DNA from: Paracoccaceae bacterium
GTDB lineage: Bacteria; Pseudomonadota; Alphaproteobacteria; Rhodobacterales; Rhodobacteraceae
Assembly: GCA_028150825.1 (NCBI GenBank)
Contig: JAOGIM010000003.1
Span: forward strand, 55,861 to 119,860
Direction: 5' to 3'
DNA: 64,000 nt
Shown: positions 21,989 through 32,229 of the stretch, one piece after another
How positions within the stretch are numbered: the stretch's first letter is position 1
How the letters are laid out: each line of letters begins with the position of its first letter
Notes under the pieces: model-generated
The model's input: the letters and a program-made list of their open reading frames with translations, nothing else
Told to the model about the DNA's origin: nothing
Databases searched by the model: none
Made by a program: the position numbers and the translations under genes

Positions 21989-23128
21989 ATGACCTCAGAA
22001 ACAGCTTTAAAAAGCTACTATCCAATGCCGCCCACGATATCTCTGGGACCTTTGCTGCAAGGCTCTTTTCTTGAGGCGTGAAATTAGATTCATTCAATGC
22101 GTTAGCAGAGCATGGGCCGATTCCGTCGAAAGAACTAGCCCAAAATACTGGTTCCAACGAGCGTTATCTGCGGGAATGGATGTATGGCGTGGCCTTGGCC
22201 GGCTACATTACCTTTGACAAGACATCTAGCAAAGGAAGCTTAAGCGAAGAAAAAAGGTTGTTTTGGTTGAAGAAGGAGGACGATTCTCTCAGATGGGAGC
22301 ATTCCAAATGACAAATAGTGCGCTGCTGCCATATCAAGATTTAAAGGATGCTTTTAAAGATGGTGGGGGGATCGTTATCGATACTTATCCTTCTGAACTT
22401 TGGCATGCCTTAGATCATACGGGTTGCACGCGTTACAGAAATTTCTTAATGCATGACTGGCTGCCTCATTTAAAACATACCACTCAAAAACTGGCTCAGG
22501 GCGGGTCAATGGCTGACCTGCGGTGTGGGCCGGGTAGAGGCTCAATCGAATTGGCGAAACCCTATCCAATGGCAAGGTTCTACGATTTTGACGCGTATCA
22601 TAAAAACGTTTCCACCGCATAAGAAAATGCCCAAAAAGCAGGTGTGGAAGGCAATACAGACTTCAAATTGTGGCAAGTTGCAGACGGTAGTCCAGGAGCT
22701 TTTGACGTGGTTGCCACCTTTGATTTGATACACGATCTCCCCGATGCGGAAGAAGGTCTTAGAGTTGTCTAAAAAAATCGTTGAAAAGCGATGGTGTCTT
22801 TCTTTTAATGGATATCGAAGCAACCGATGAACCTATCGACAACGATGGGCCATTGAACATTTTCAAACTCGGCATAAGCCTTCATTTCTGTATGACAACG
22901 GCTATGTGGCAGAGCGGTAAAGGCATGGAAACTATTGGCCTAACGCAAAGTGTTTAAAAGTCACTCTGCAATAATCTTAGCTTCAAATCGATAAATAAAA
23001 TGGACGTGTATCATCCTCTTAATTCTCTTTACGAAATTGAGTGAGCCTTTGGTTACAAGTATGCTTTTAGCATTTTAGCGCCTATCGAGTATGGCCATCA
23101 ACCTTTCGCACATTCTGCTGTTCTTTAA
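21989..23128 (+). pseudogene. Decayed class I SAM-dependent methyltransferase with N-terminal winged-helix region
   Basis: Fragments across frames: KELAQNTGSNERYLREWMYGVALAGYITFD, WLPHLKHTTQKLAQGGSMADLRCGPGRGSIELAKPYP, FDVVATFDLIHDLPDAEEGLRVV; several stops and frameshifts. Confidence 0.7.
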
Positions 23129-23503
23129 GCACATTTGAAAATATCTATGTTTTTAAATGCAGAAACTAATCTTCAATCCATATTTCTAACCTCTAAGGAA
23201 AGTCTTTTACCTTTATAAAACATTTAAAGATAGCCATCGAGTTTATATCAGCTTAAATTTTCACTTTCCCGCAGTGAAACTCAGCAACATTTTTCACGTC
23301 TATTTGTCCCAAGAATAGGAACGTGAATGCCACTAACGTGGGAGACGCCATATTATCTAAATGGTTTATTAACTGAATTTCTGAGTTGTTCAAGTAATCA
23401 CAGATTTAATTCCATACAGAACTATATAGTTTCAGTGCATATGTTTATGTAAAGTTTGCCAGTGCTATCGTGTCGCATGTAAGTCTCATATCTAGCCAAC
23501 TAC

Positions 23504-23662
23504 ATGAATGTTATGACAAACAAAAAACCTTTAGATCCTGAAAAAACGGCAAGAGAAATTTCAGAAGAGTTTTTGACAACTCTGAAAAAGTATTTTGCAA
23601 TTTTTATAAGCCTTGTCTTAGCCCTTGGTATGCTCTTTGGCTTCGTTGTTCTGTATTGGTAA
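23504..23662 (+). CDS. Small single-TM hypothetical protein (52 aa; below the ORF-track cutoff)
   Basis: MNVMTNKKPLDPEKTAREISEEFLTTLKKYFAIFISLVLALGMLFGFVVLYW; clean ORF with C-terminal TM helix. Confidence 0.45.
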   Translation: MNVMTNKKPLDPEKTAREISEEFLTTLKKYFAIFISLVLALGMLFGFVVLYW

Positions 23663-24337
23663 AACTGCGGCCCAAGCGTATTTCAATCACTAAAATTAAA
23701 ATAAGTAGCCTCTCTTAAAAAAAAAAATTAGTAAAAGCCACCCGTGATCCCATGAAATACTCATAACATAGAGCTTTTAGGCACCGTAATTTTAACTTTC
23801 TTAATTTTTCAAATCAAGTTTTTGGACCTTTTTGGCAAAAGACATGATATTTTTAATCTGGTTAAAAAATCAAATTTTCGCTATAACTAGACCCACTTGC
23901 TTTTTGACAACCGATATTCCGAGTTTTTCCATGGTCTCTGCCTGCAAATCAAGCCATTCGGCTCTATCCACTTGTACTACTTTTTAGCTCAGGTAGATGA
24001 CTATAGTCGATCCTCGAACAAATCATATCCTTGGAAACGTTTCCTAACTTTCAATGATCTCTCGTAACCTCAGTCGATAGGGCTCAACCGGTCCATTTAG
24101 TATTGTTTTAACTGAGTATTTCAATCTAATCTTAGTTAAGTCATCAAAGTTATAAATTATGTTGATTTTTGGTTAAGAAAAACTTTGTTCCACAGGCAAA
24201 ATTATTGCAAAAGTTCTTCCAGTTTCATCGCGCATACAACGCAAAATACTCAGACCTGATTTTAAGTTTAAGTCGGAAAACTCTTTAATCGTCCTAAAAA
24301 AAAGACATCAAAATTCTTAAAGCATGTGAAGTACGGA

Positions 24338-25591
24338 TCACAGTTCGACTGAACCTGCCTCAATAAACTCTTGATCTAAATCTGGTAACGGTTGTTTTTG
24401 AATAGCAGATTCGAATGCTTTAAGCCTTTTGTGGATGGATATTAGCTCAATAATTGTCGTCCATGAGAAAACCAGAAATTGGAATGAAGATGCAACTTGA
24501 CCAAAGGCACGTAATATTTGGTTCATTATTCCAAGCGTTATCTTGCCAGAGACAATTGTGGGTATCAGCACTATATAGGCAATTACGTTATCTGCTTGAA
24601 AGTACATATAACGGAATAAATTAAAGTATGTATAATGCACGTAGATTCTGAAATAGTTTTTTCGTACATTCTTAAATAGCATATCAAGAGTCGGTGGACT
24701 TGCCATTTCAGCACTCTCTTCACCAAGCACCAGTTCCTTGCGAAAAGCAGCTTCCACCCTCTGATTTTTAAATTCAAGACCAGGTAGTTTTATGCCTGCA
24801 ATAAAGAGCATACCGGTCCCAAAAAGTGACCAAAATATTGAAAGCATGACCAAAGGATAGGGTATGGATCCAAGTATTGGGATACTTTCGACATGAACCG
24901 ACAGTGCCGCCAGCACGGGCAAAAACGCAATCAACGTCATTATGGAGTCAACGAAGGCGACACCCAGTCCCTCCATGATCGCAGCAAAACGCATTGTATC
25001 TTCCTGAATACGCTGTGAAGCTCCCTCGATATGTCGCACTTCTGACCACCTTTTGACGTAGTGGTCATTCATCGCATTGCGCCACCGGAAAATATAGTGG
25101 GAGGTAAAAAACCTATTTGCGATAATAAAGCCAATATAGGGAAATGCGATCGTACAAAACAAAATGATATGACTGTAGAGGGTCATGGCAGTCACTTCGT
25201 CCGTTCCCGCCAACCCTTTTTGGATATCATCGTAAAAAGGACCATACCAAGCATTTATGACTACTGAAACCTGAACAGAGGCGTAAGACAACAGGACTAA
25301 CAAAGCTGATCCCAAAATTGACCAAATTTGCCATTGGTGGGGCCTATAGTAGCTCCAGAAGCCAAAGAACAAAAGTGCACCAAGGAAATAATAGAGATCA
25401 AACCAAAGGAATTCTGGAGTGATAAAATGACCTAATCCAATGACTGGCCCAATGCCATCTTCTGTGAGGTTGAAACCGAGCATTAACCCCAATTCATAAC
25501 CTATTAAATACCAACCGGCTATCAGAAAAGCGACCCAAATAAGTACAGAAGAAAAGAATAGTTTTGGTTTTGGGAAGAAAGATTCAAACAT
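24338..25591 (-). CDS. SbmA/BacA-like peptide transporter
   Basis: 417 aa; SbmA/BacA-like WRNAMNDHYVKRWSEVRHIEGASQRIQEDTMRFA and QADNVIAYIVLIPTIVSGKITLGIMNQI. Confidence 0.9.
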   Translation of the reverse strand: MFESFFPKPKLFFSSVLIWVAFLIAGWYLIGYELGLMLGFNLTEDGIGPVIGLGHFITPEFLWFDLYYFLGALLFFGFWSYYRPHQWQIWSILGSALLVLLSYASVQVSVVINAWYGPFYDDIQKGLAGTDEVTAMTLYSHIILFCTIAFPYIGFIIANRFFTSHYIFRWRNAMNDHYVKRWSEVRHIEGASQRIQEDTMRFAAIMEGLGVAFVDSIMTLIAFLPVLAALSVHVESIPILGSIPYPLVMLSIFWSLFGTGMLFIAGIKLPGLEFKNQRVEAAFRKELVLGEESAEMASPPTLDMLFKNVRKNYFRIYVHYTYFNLFRYMYFQADNVIAYIVLIPTIVSGKITLGIMNQILRAFGQVASSFQFLVFSWTTIIELISIHKRLKAFESAIQKQPLPDLDQEFIEAGSVEL

Positions 25592-25794
25592 TATAAAAGG
25601 TCCGCTCCAACTGGCGTTTCATTTATCATTTTATTTAATTAATTCACTTTAAACCTTTTTCCAATACATTTAGTACTTTTAAGATTATAGTGATGGTAAT
25701 TCATAATTTGCCAGTACTGGTGCAAGCGGATTACTTTCCTCTTTTCATTCTGTGGTGTATCAAACGCATATTATCTCAAGTTTGGAACAAAAAC

Positions 25795-26124
25795 ATGATA
25801 CTTTACGGAATACCGACTTGTGATACCTGTAAAAAAGCCCGCAAAGCATTAGAGGCCGAAAGCTATGAAGTGACCTTTCGCGATGTGCGCAACGAGCCAC
25901 TCTCTGAAGACGAGTGGGCCGTTTTATTGCATGAATTTGGTTCTACCCTGGTAAATCAAAAATCAACCACTTACAGAGGCCTGTCAATCTGGCTGCGTGA
26001 GTCCGAAGCTGATGCACAATTGATTGCACATCCGACGCTGATGAAGCGTCCCATCTTACAAGACGGAGATAGATTAACCATGGGTTGGAAGGAGGACGTT
26101 CAGGCTATTTGGTTGCACCAATAG
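25795..26124 (+). CDS. ArsC/Spx-family (YffB-like) thioredoxin-fold protein
   Basis: MILYGIPTCDTCKKARKALE CxxC motif; HPTLMKRPILQDGDRLTMGW; the longer ORF from 25690 is probably over-extended. Confidence 0.88.
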   Translation: MILYGIPTCDTCKKARKALEAESYEVTFRDVRNEPLSEDEWAVLLHEFGSTLVNQKSTTYRGLSIWLRESEADAQLIAHPTLMKRPILQDGDRLTMGWKEDVQAIWLHQ

Positions 26125-26210
26125 CTATATGTAAACGTCCTGAATCTATTTTGATTAACAACTTTTTTCATACACATATTCACGATTTTCAATTTTTTTT
26201 GCTTGACATT

Positions 26211-27107
26211 ATGACTTCTGCTCCTGATCTAAACGCTTCTATTTTACGATGCGGTTACGCTATGTCATTGATGGTTTTTGGATCTGTTGTCATAAGTCTT
26301 ACTTGACTCATAATGCGAGGAATAGACGGGGCCGAAGCGTTTCAAGTAAATTTTTATCGCAGACTTGCTCTTAGTGTAACTATTTTTGGAGTTATGCTTT
26401 GGCGTTTTGGACGACGAGCACCTCAAAATATTATAGCGGTTGGAAAACCGGGTCTGTTGACCAGGTGCTTTTTAGCACCTGCAGGGCTGTGCCTTTTGTA
26501 AGCGATCACCAACACGACGGTTGCTGCAACGCTTTTTATATGCAGCTCTATCCCATTTCTCACAGCAGCACTCGCCTGGGTCATCTTAAAAGAAACGCCG
26601 TTCAAGTTGACCATAGCTACAGTGGTTATCGCCACATTTGGGGTCAGCGTCATGATCGTAACTGGATTAGGAGCTGGTTCTTTTTACAGAAACATAATGG
26701 CCTTGTTAACAGCGGGGTGCTTTCCTGCTTTTGCAATTACTGTCTGCCGTAGCCGCAATATTGAAATGATCCCTGCCCTTTTAATTTCTGGCGCAAATAT
26801 TAGTCTCATCAGTCTCATAATCCTTGGTGGAGACCTAAGCATTTCGTTCCCCGACTTGCTGTTATGCATCTTGCTTGGTAGTTTTGTTTCAGCAATTCCA
26901 AATGCTTTTTTCATTACAGCATCACGGTATCTAATTGCTGCAGAACTGACACTTTTTATGTTGTTAGAATTTGTCCTTGTTCCCATTTTGGTTCGGATCT
27001 TCATAAAAGAAATTTCCGGTCAAGCCACGCTGATTTGTGAAGTTATAGTGATTATCGTTGTGCTACTGCGTGTTTGGTTTGAGATGCGTGAGAGCAGAGC
27101 ACTGTAA
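26211..27107 (+). pseudogene. EamA/DMT-superfamily transporter with two in-frame stops
   Basis: One continuous frame with TGA at 26304-26306 and TAA at 26499-26501; TM segments and AALAWVILKETPFKLT typical of EamA. Confidence 0.75.
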
Positions 27108-27222
27108 GTTGCTATTGTTTTAAAAAACCCAGATTGCATAGCTCTCATAAATCATCAAAATCAGAATAGTATTTACCAGTTTCGAGTAATCCAATTAAAA
27201 TATCAGCGATCAAAGGCTTATA

Positions 27223-27618
27223 ATGATATATGATCATATAAAGACTGTTTTGCCAGAGTGGATAGAATATAATGCGCACATGCAAGATGCGTATTATAGC
27301 CTTATTTTCAGCAAAGCCGTTGACTCCTTGAAAGATTAAGTTGGCCTTGACCAAGCCTACCGTAAAAAAATGAGCGCAGATTGATATTAGAATTTGCGTT
27401 CTAAACGTTAGTGAAAAGTTGTTCCATATCTATACCCTATGATAAGCGAGGGGCGTGATGTCGCAATCTCTGAAATGGTGCAAATACATATTCGTCAAAA
27501 ACCCACACCCAAAAGTGTTACTATTAAATTGGACATAATACATCGACTTGGGACATATCTTCTGGAGCCAAAACATAAGTCAGAGCTTAAGCACCGAGCC
27601 CGCGCAATGTCTTTGTAA
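27223..27618 (+). pseudogene. Decayed hotdog-fold thioesterase
   Basis: TVLPEWIEYNAHMQDAYYSLIFSKAVDSLKD*VGLDQAYRKK..., then in another frame EGRDVAISEMVQIHIRQKPTPKSVTI. Confidence 0.65.
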
Positions 27619-27699
27619 GGAAAGAGAGAAGTAACGAACTCAGCTTGCCTTTTTAAAGTTTATCCCGGAAAGCTATGCGAATCCTTCACCATAATCAGC

Positions 27700-29010
27700 T
27701 TCAGACTGAACCGTTTGAGAATTCGTGATCATCTAAAGATTGTGGTCTTATTTCGATGCTATAGCCAGGCGCTTTGGGCGGCATGTAATACCCGTTTCTC
27801 ATTAAAACAGGCTCATAGAAATGCTTGTGCAGATATTCCACATATTCTACAACACGATCTTCCATCGCACCCGAAATGCAGATGCAGTCGATCATTGCAA
27901 GATGTTGTACATATTCGCAGAACCCGCGGCCCCAGCATGCGGGCACACTTTGATGTTAAACTTTGCAGCCATGAGTAAAACTGCGATAACGTCGCTGATG
28001 CCAGCCACTCGACAACTATCTACCTGACAAAACTCGATTGCATCCGCCTGCATGAATTGCTTGAACATAACTCTGTTTTGGCGAGCCTCGCCTGTTGCAA
28101 CTCCAATAGGAGCAACCGCACGAGCAATTTTTGCATGCCCAAGAATATCACCCGGGTTGGTCGGTTCCTCAATCCATCAAGGACCTACCTCTGCAAGACC
28201 TTTCATATTTTTTATCGCTTCATTGACATCCCATACTTGATTAACATCAAGCATAATTTTCAAACCTGGACCGATTTCTTCCCAAATAACGCGGCAAAGG
28301 CGTAAGTCACCCGCGGGATCACCCCCAACTTTGACTTTCATATGCGTATACCCTTCAGCCAAAGCGTCGCGACAAAGGCGTCGAAGTTTATCATCGTAAT
28401 ATCCCATCCAACCAACACATGTGGAATAGGACAAATATCCCCTGTTCTCCAAATCTGCGCTCCGTTCAAATTTAGCAACGTGTCGGCTGCGTACATTACG
28501 CATCGCCTCGTCGGGTGTGATTGCGTCAGTAATATGTTGGAAATTCACACAAACTACCAGTTCTTCAGGGGACATGTCAGCCACCAGTCACCAAACTGGC
28601 TTACTTTCCACTTTTGCCATTAGATCCAAGACAGCATTGGAGATCGCACCAGCAGCCATATGAATTAAACCTTTTTCAGGACCAACCCATTGAAGTTGAC
28701 TATCTCCACCAATTTGCCACGTGAAAGTCCCAAATTTTCCGTAATAACTTCCAGCTTACGTCCAATGTTCAAAATTTTGCAGACTTTTAATCCCTTCAAC
28801 ACAAAGGTCGTTGCCTCGACCAAGCGTGAAGGTTAGACCATGACCCTCTAGATTTCTTGGATGATCCGTATGAAGAACCAGGTAGGCTGCTGAATAATCT
28901 GGATCAGGTGTTTTTGCATCTGATCAACTCCAGTTTTAAAAGCTATGCGCGCTTGGAACAGGTCGACATAAAGGTTTGCAATATTCAACTCAGTGACGAT
29001 TTTTTACATT
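27700..29010 (-). pseudogene. Decayed L-fuconate dehydratase (enolase superfamily)
   Basis: LVADMSPEELVVCVNFQHITDAITPDEA, YLSYSTCVGWMGYYDDKLRRLCRDALAEG, MLDVNQVWDVNEAI, WIEEPTNPGDILGHAKIARAVAPIGVATGE, YMPPKAPGYSIEIRPQSL; in-frame stops and frameshifts. Confidence 0.85.
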
Positions 29011-29029
29011 GTCAGATCCTATCGCCTAG

Positions 29030-29583
29030 CGACGTAAAAACGCACCCAGCAAAAGGCCCTTCAGATCCAAGGATTGAGCAAAATAACTCAAGACTGAGTA
29101 TTTCAGGTTATTGTTCGAGATGCACCCAAACTCGCCTAGTGTATCCGATTGCTATTCCAACAGCTTCACCTAAAACAATTGCCTAAAAACCAAACATTGT
29201 GGTCAAGTCTGCACAAAAGTTTGAAATCGCATTTGCCAACTTGTGGACGATGGTTTCTGCTCGTCCTCATCCTGACCAACGTTTTTAAAGACTTCGCGTC
29301 CCTGTAGCACATTATATCCAAATCTCGCCGCATAGCGTGCAATTGAATTACCGCTAGCAATGCTTTCAAGGCTTCCAAATCGTTCATCGCCACACAGTTC
29401 ATGCGCTCGCATGAAGGAACTAAATCCAATTTCTTCGGTGGCTAGATTGCCAATAATTATGCGCAGCCTATTTTCACCCTTGAAATCACTAAATATTGAC
29501 TGCGAGATGGAAGTTGCATTCTTGATAAGATGGAGGGTATGATTCTTGCATGAATGAAAATAATATACCTCGCTTTGCCGCAC
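29030..29583 (-). pseudogene. Decayed ROK-family sugar kinase (C-terminal part)
   Basis: FGSLESIASGNSIARYAARFG...GREVFKNVGQ and, in another frame, FANAISNFCADLTTMFGF*AIVLGEAVGIAIGY, as in ROK C-termini. Confidence 0.6.
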
Positions 29584-30536
29584 GTCTTAATGCGTTCAAA
29601 ATTGGTTCTGAGGCCTATTGGCCAGGACGGAATTCTATTGCCACCACTGATATTTTAGCACGTGCAGCCACAGCTGGCTTGAATGCTGCTGATCTAAATT
29701 ATCCAGATCACTTTATCGATGAAAGCCCAACTGATCTGCTGCACGCATTGAGTGAAAATGGAATGAAACTTAATGGTATGGCAATGCGGTATTATACCGA
29801 ACCTGGCTATAAGCTAGGTGCATTCACTAATCCAGTTTCGTCAATCAGGCGTGCCGCAATTGACGAAACAAAACGTGGCCTAGACGTTTTGGCCGAAATG
29901 GGCGGCAACCTAATGACGCTTTGGATGGGGCAAGACGGATTTGATTATTCATTTCAAATGGATTATCAGCATGCCTGGTGTAACACAATTGATGCAATGA
30001 TCGAAGTAGCAGAACACAACCCTGCGATCAACATTGCTTTAGAATATAAACCTAATGAGCCAAGGGCATTTGCGTTAATGCCTGATGCAGCGACAACACT
30101 ATTGGCCATTAAGGAGATTGGGCGCGATAATACTGGCGTCACTTTAGATTTTGCTCATGTACTATATGCAGATGAAATGCCTGCCTTTGCTGCCGCCTTG
30201 ATTGCACGACACTCGCGCATCCTAGGAGTGCATTTGAATGATGGTTACGGCAAGTGGGATAACGGATTAATGGTTGGAGCGGTGCATCCGATACAAACGA
30301 TCGAATTGCTCGTTGAGTTAGAGCGATCGAACTATGGTGGCGCTATTTATTTTGATACCTTCCCGGACCATTCGGGCCTCGACCCTGTTGAAGAGACGCG
30401 AACAAACATCGAGGTTTTACAACGTTTGCGTACTACCGCTTCAAAGCTGGTAAAGAATGGCGAATTACTAACCGCAATTGCAAGACAGGACGCGCCCAAC
30501 GCGATGCGCCTAGTTCAATCAACAATGCTGGCATGA
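29550..30536 (+). CDS. Sugar phosphate isomerase/epimerase-like TIM-barrel protein
   Basis: 328 aa; ALEYKPNEPRAFALMPDA, NTGVTLDFAHVLYA, GVHLNDGYGKWDNGLMVG xylose-isomerase-like barrel motifs. Confidence 0.9.
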   Translation: MNENNIPRFAARLNAFKIGSEAYWPGRNSIATTDILARAATAGLNAADLNYPDHFIDESPTDLLHALSENGMKLNGMAMRYYTEPGYKLGAFTNPVSSIRRAAIDETKRGLDVLAEMGGNLMTLWMGQDGFDYSFQMDYQHAWCNTIDAMIEVAEHNPAINIALEYKPNEPRAFALMPDAATTLLAIKEIGRDNTGVTLDFAHVLYADEMPAFAAALIARHSRILGVHLNDGYGKWDNGLMVGAVHPIQTIELLVELERSNYGGAIYFDTFPDHSGLDPVEETRTNIEVLQRLRTTASKLVKNGELLTAIARQDAPNAMRLVQSTMLA

Positions 30537-31378
30537 GCTTATTAGTAGCAGGCTCACTACACTTAGATGTGGTCTTGCGTGCACCGTATTTGCCGAAGCT
30601 TGATGAAACTGTAGCAGGTAGCTCAGTCGACTACGTATTTGGTGGGAAAGGCGGAAATCAGGCTATTTCTGCTGCGCGCATGGGAGCCACAGTACATTTT
30701 GCGGGGCGCGCGGGCAGCGACCTTTTTGGTGATATGATTCGAGAAACTCTGACAGAAAGCGGTGTAGAGGTATCTCAACTACAACGTGATGTTGGACCTA
30801 GCGGAATGAGTGCTGCGATTGTGGATGCAAACGGTGAATATGGCGCAGTGATCGTTTCAGCAGCCAATCTTAATATCGTGGCAACTGATATAAACATACC
30901 GCAAAAGACATCGCTGGTCATTTTACAAAATGAGATTCCCGAAAAGGTGAACTTGACATTAGCCCATAAGGCAAAGGCGGCTGGTGCTAAAGTTTGGCTG
31001 AATGCTGCACCAGCGCGCGAGCTACCAAAGAATTTAGTTGAAGCGGTTGATCTGCTTATTGTAAACCGAGTGGAAGCGAAATTTTATTCAGATTCAATAC
31101 CTGCAAAAAGCGTTTTAACGACCCTTGGTGCGCGGGGTGTTTACTATAATAATGTTTTATATGCGGGGTTGCTAGTCGATGTGGTTTCGACCCATGGGGC
31201 GGGGGATATGTTTGTTGGTACGCTGGCAGGGCAAGTAGTACGTGGAAAATCTATGGCCGACGCGATTAGGTTTGCGCAAGCAGCCGCAGCCCTGCACGTG
31301 TCCTGTCAACTAGATCGGCGGAAAGATATCAACCCTCAGTCCGTCAAGACATTTTTAGAAAATCAAGACAATCTGTAA
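30533..31378 (+). CDS. PfkB/ribokinase-family sugar kinase
   Basis: GGKGGNQAISAARMGA; THGAGDMFVGTLAG; start overlaps the upstream stop. Confidence 0.92.
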   Translation: MSLLVAGSLHLDVVLRAPYLPKLDETVAGSSVDYVFGGKGGNQAISAARMGATVHFAGRAGSDLFGDMIRETLTESGVEVSQLQRDVGPSGMSAAIVDANGEYGAVIVSAANLNIVATDINIPQKTSLVILQNEIPEKVNLTLAHKAKAAGAKVWLNAAPARELPKNLVEAVDLLIVNRVEAKFYSDSIPAKSVLTTLGARGVYYNNVLYAGLLVDVVSTHGAGDMFVGTLAGQVVRGKSMADAIRFAQAAAALHVSCQLDRRKDINPQSVKTFLENQDNL

Positions 31379-32229
31379 AATCTGGTGGCAGTCGCACCAA
31401 AAATTTGAGCATGGTCAGCCTTAGACAAGCCTTGCGTTAAATCTTGAGCAATGTCATGCCAATCACCATATCCTGCCTGCAGACGACAGACGGGCCAATC
31501 TGATCCCCACATAATCCGACTTGCGCCAAAGGCGCTCAGAACATGCTCTGCGAAGGGACGTAAGTCGTCTATGGTCCAACCGTCTCCAGCCTCAGTAACA
31601 AGTCCTGAAAATTTGCAACATCCACGCGTCTCATCAGCCAGTCGGGAGATATCATTGGCCCATTGCGAAAAAGCATCCTTACCTGAACGCTGATCATAAA
31701 CTTGTGGCTTCATGCAGTGATCGTAGACAATACGCATCTGAGGGTAACGCATGACTAGTTTTAAAAAATTAGGTAGGTGCATCGGAAAACCAAGCGCATC
31801 AAAGGTTATGTCCAAACCTATTATTGCCTGAAATGCCCATTGTACGTCTTCGCGAAGCATCCAGTTTATATCTGGAATGTCTTGGATCATCGGCCGGACA
31901 CCAAGAAACTTTGGGTGTGCCGCAAACCGTTCCAGAATTGTAAGGTCGTTTGGATTTTCGAAATTAATCCAGCCTACAACTCCTTTAATGGATGGCGTTG
32001 CATCAGCCAACCCTAACATATATTCAGTTTCCTGAGCGGTTGGTGCAGCTTGTACTAATACAGTGCCGTCGATGCCATACTTTTCCAAACTTGGCTTAAG
32101 GTCAGATGGGGTGTAAGGACGGTTCAAAATAAGGTTATCTTGCGGCATCCAATCGTAGTCACCTCGCAGCGGTTGCCAAAAGTGTTGGTGGGCGTCAATT
32201 TTCAAATTTGATTTCAAAGCGAAGTTCAT
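31363..32229 (-). CDS. Amidohydrolase_2 family, L-fuconolactonase-like
   Basis: KIDAHQHFWQPLRGDYDWMP; IMWGSDWPVC; start reset to MNFALKSN at 32229 because the longer ORF overlaps the upstream gene. Confidence 0.9.
   Translation of the reverse strand: MNFALKSNLKIDAHQHFWQPLRGDYDWMPQDNLILNRPYTPSDLKPSLEKYGIDGTVLVQAAPTAQETEYMLGLADATPSIKGVVGWINFENPNDLTILERFAAHPKFLGVRPMIQDIPDINWMLREDVQWAFQAIIGLDITFDALGFPMHLPNFLKLVMRYPQMRIVYDHCMKPQVYDQRSGKDAFSQWANDISRLADETRGCCKFSGLVTEAGDGWTIDDLRPFAEHVLSAFGASRIMWGSDWPVCRLQAGYGDWHDIAQDLTQGLSKADHAQIFGATATRFYRLS

Noticed and set aside
26304-26306. TGA recoded as Trp or selenocysteine
   Set aside because: Other genes in the window end at TGA (e.g. the DppB-like gene, MalF), TAA also interrupts the same gene, and no SECIS-like or tRNA evidence was seen.
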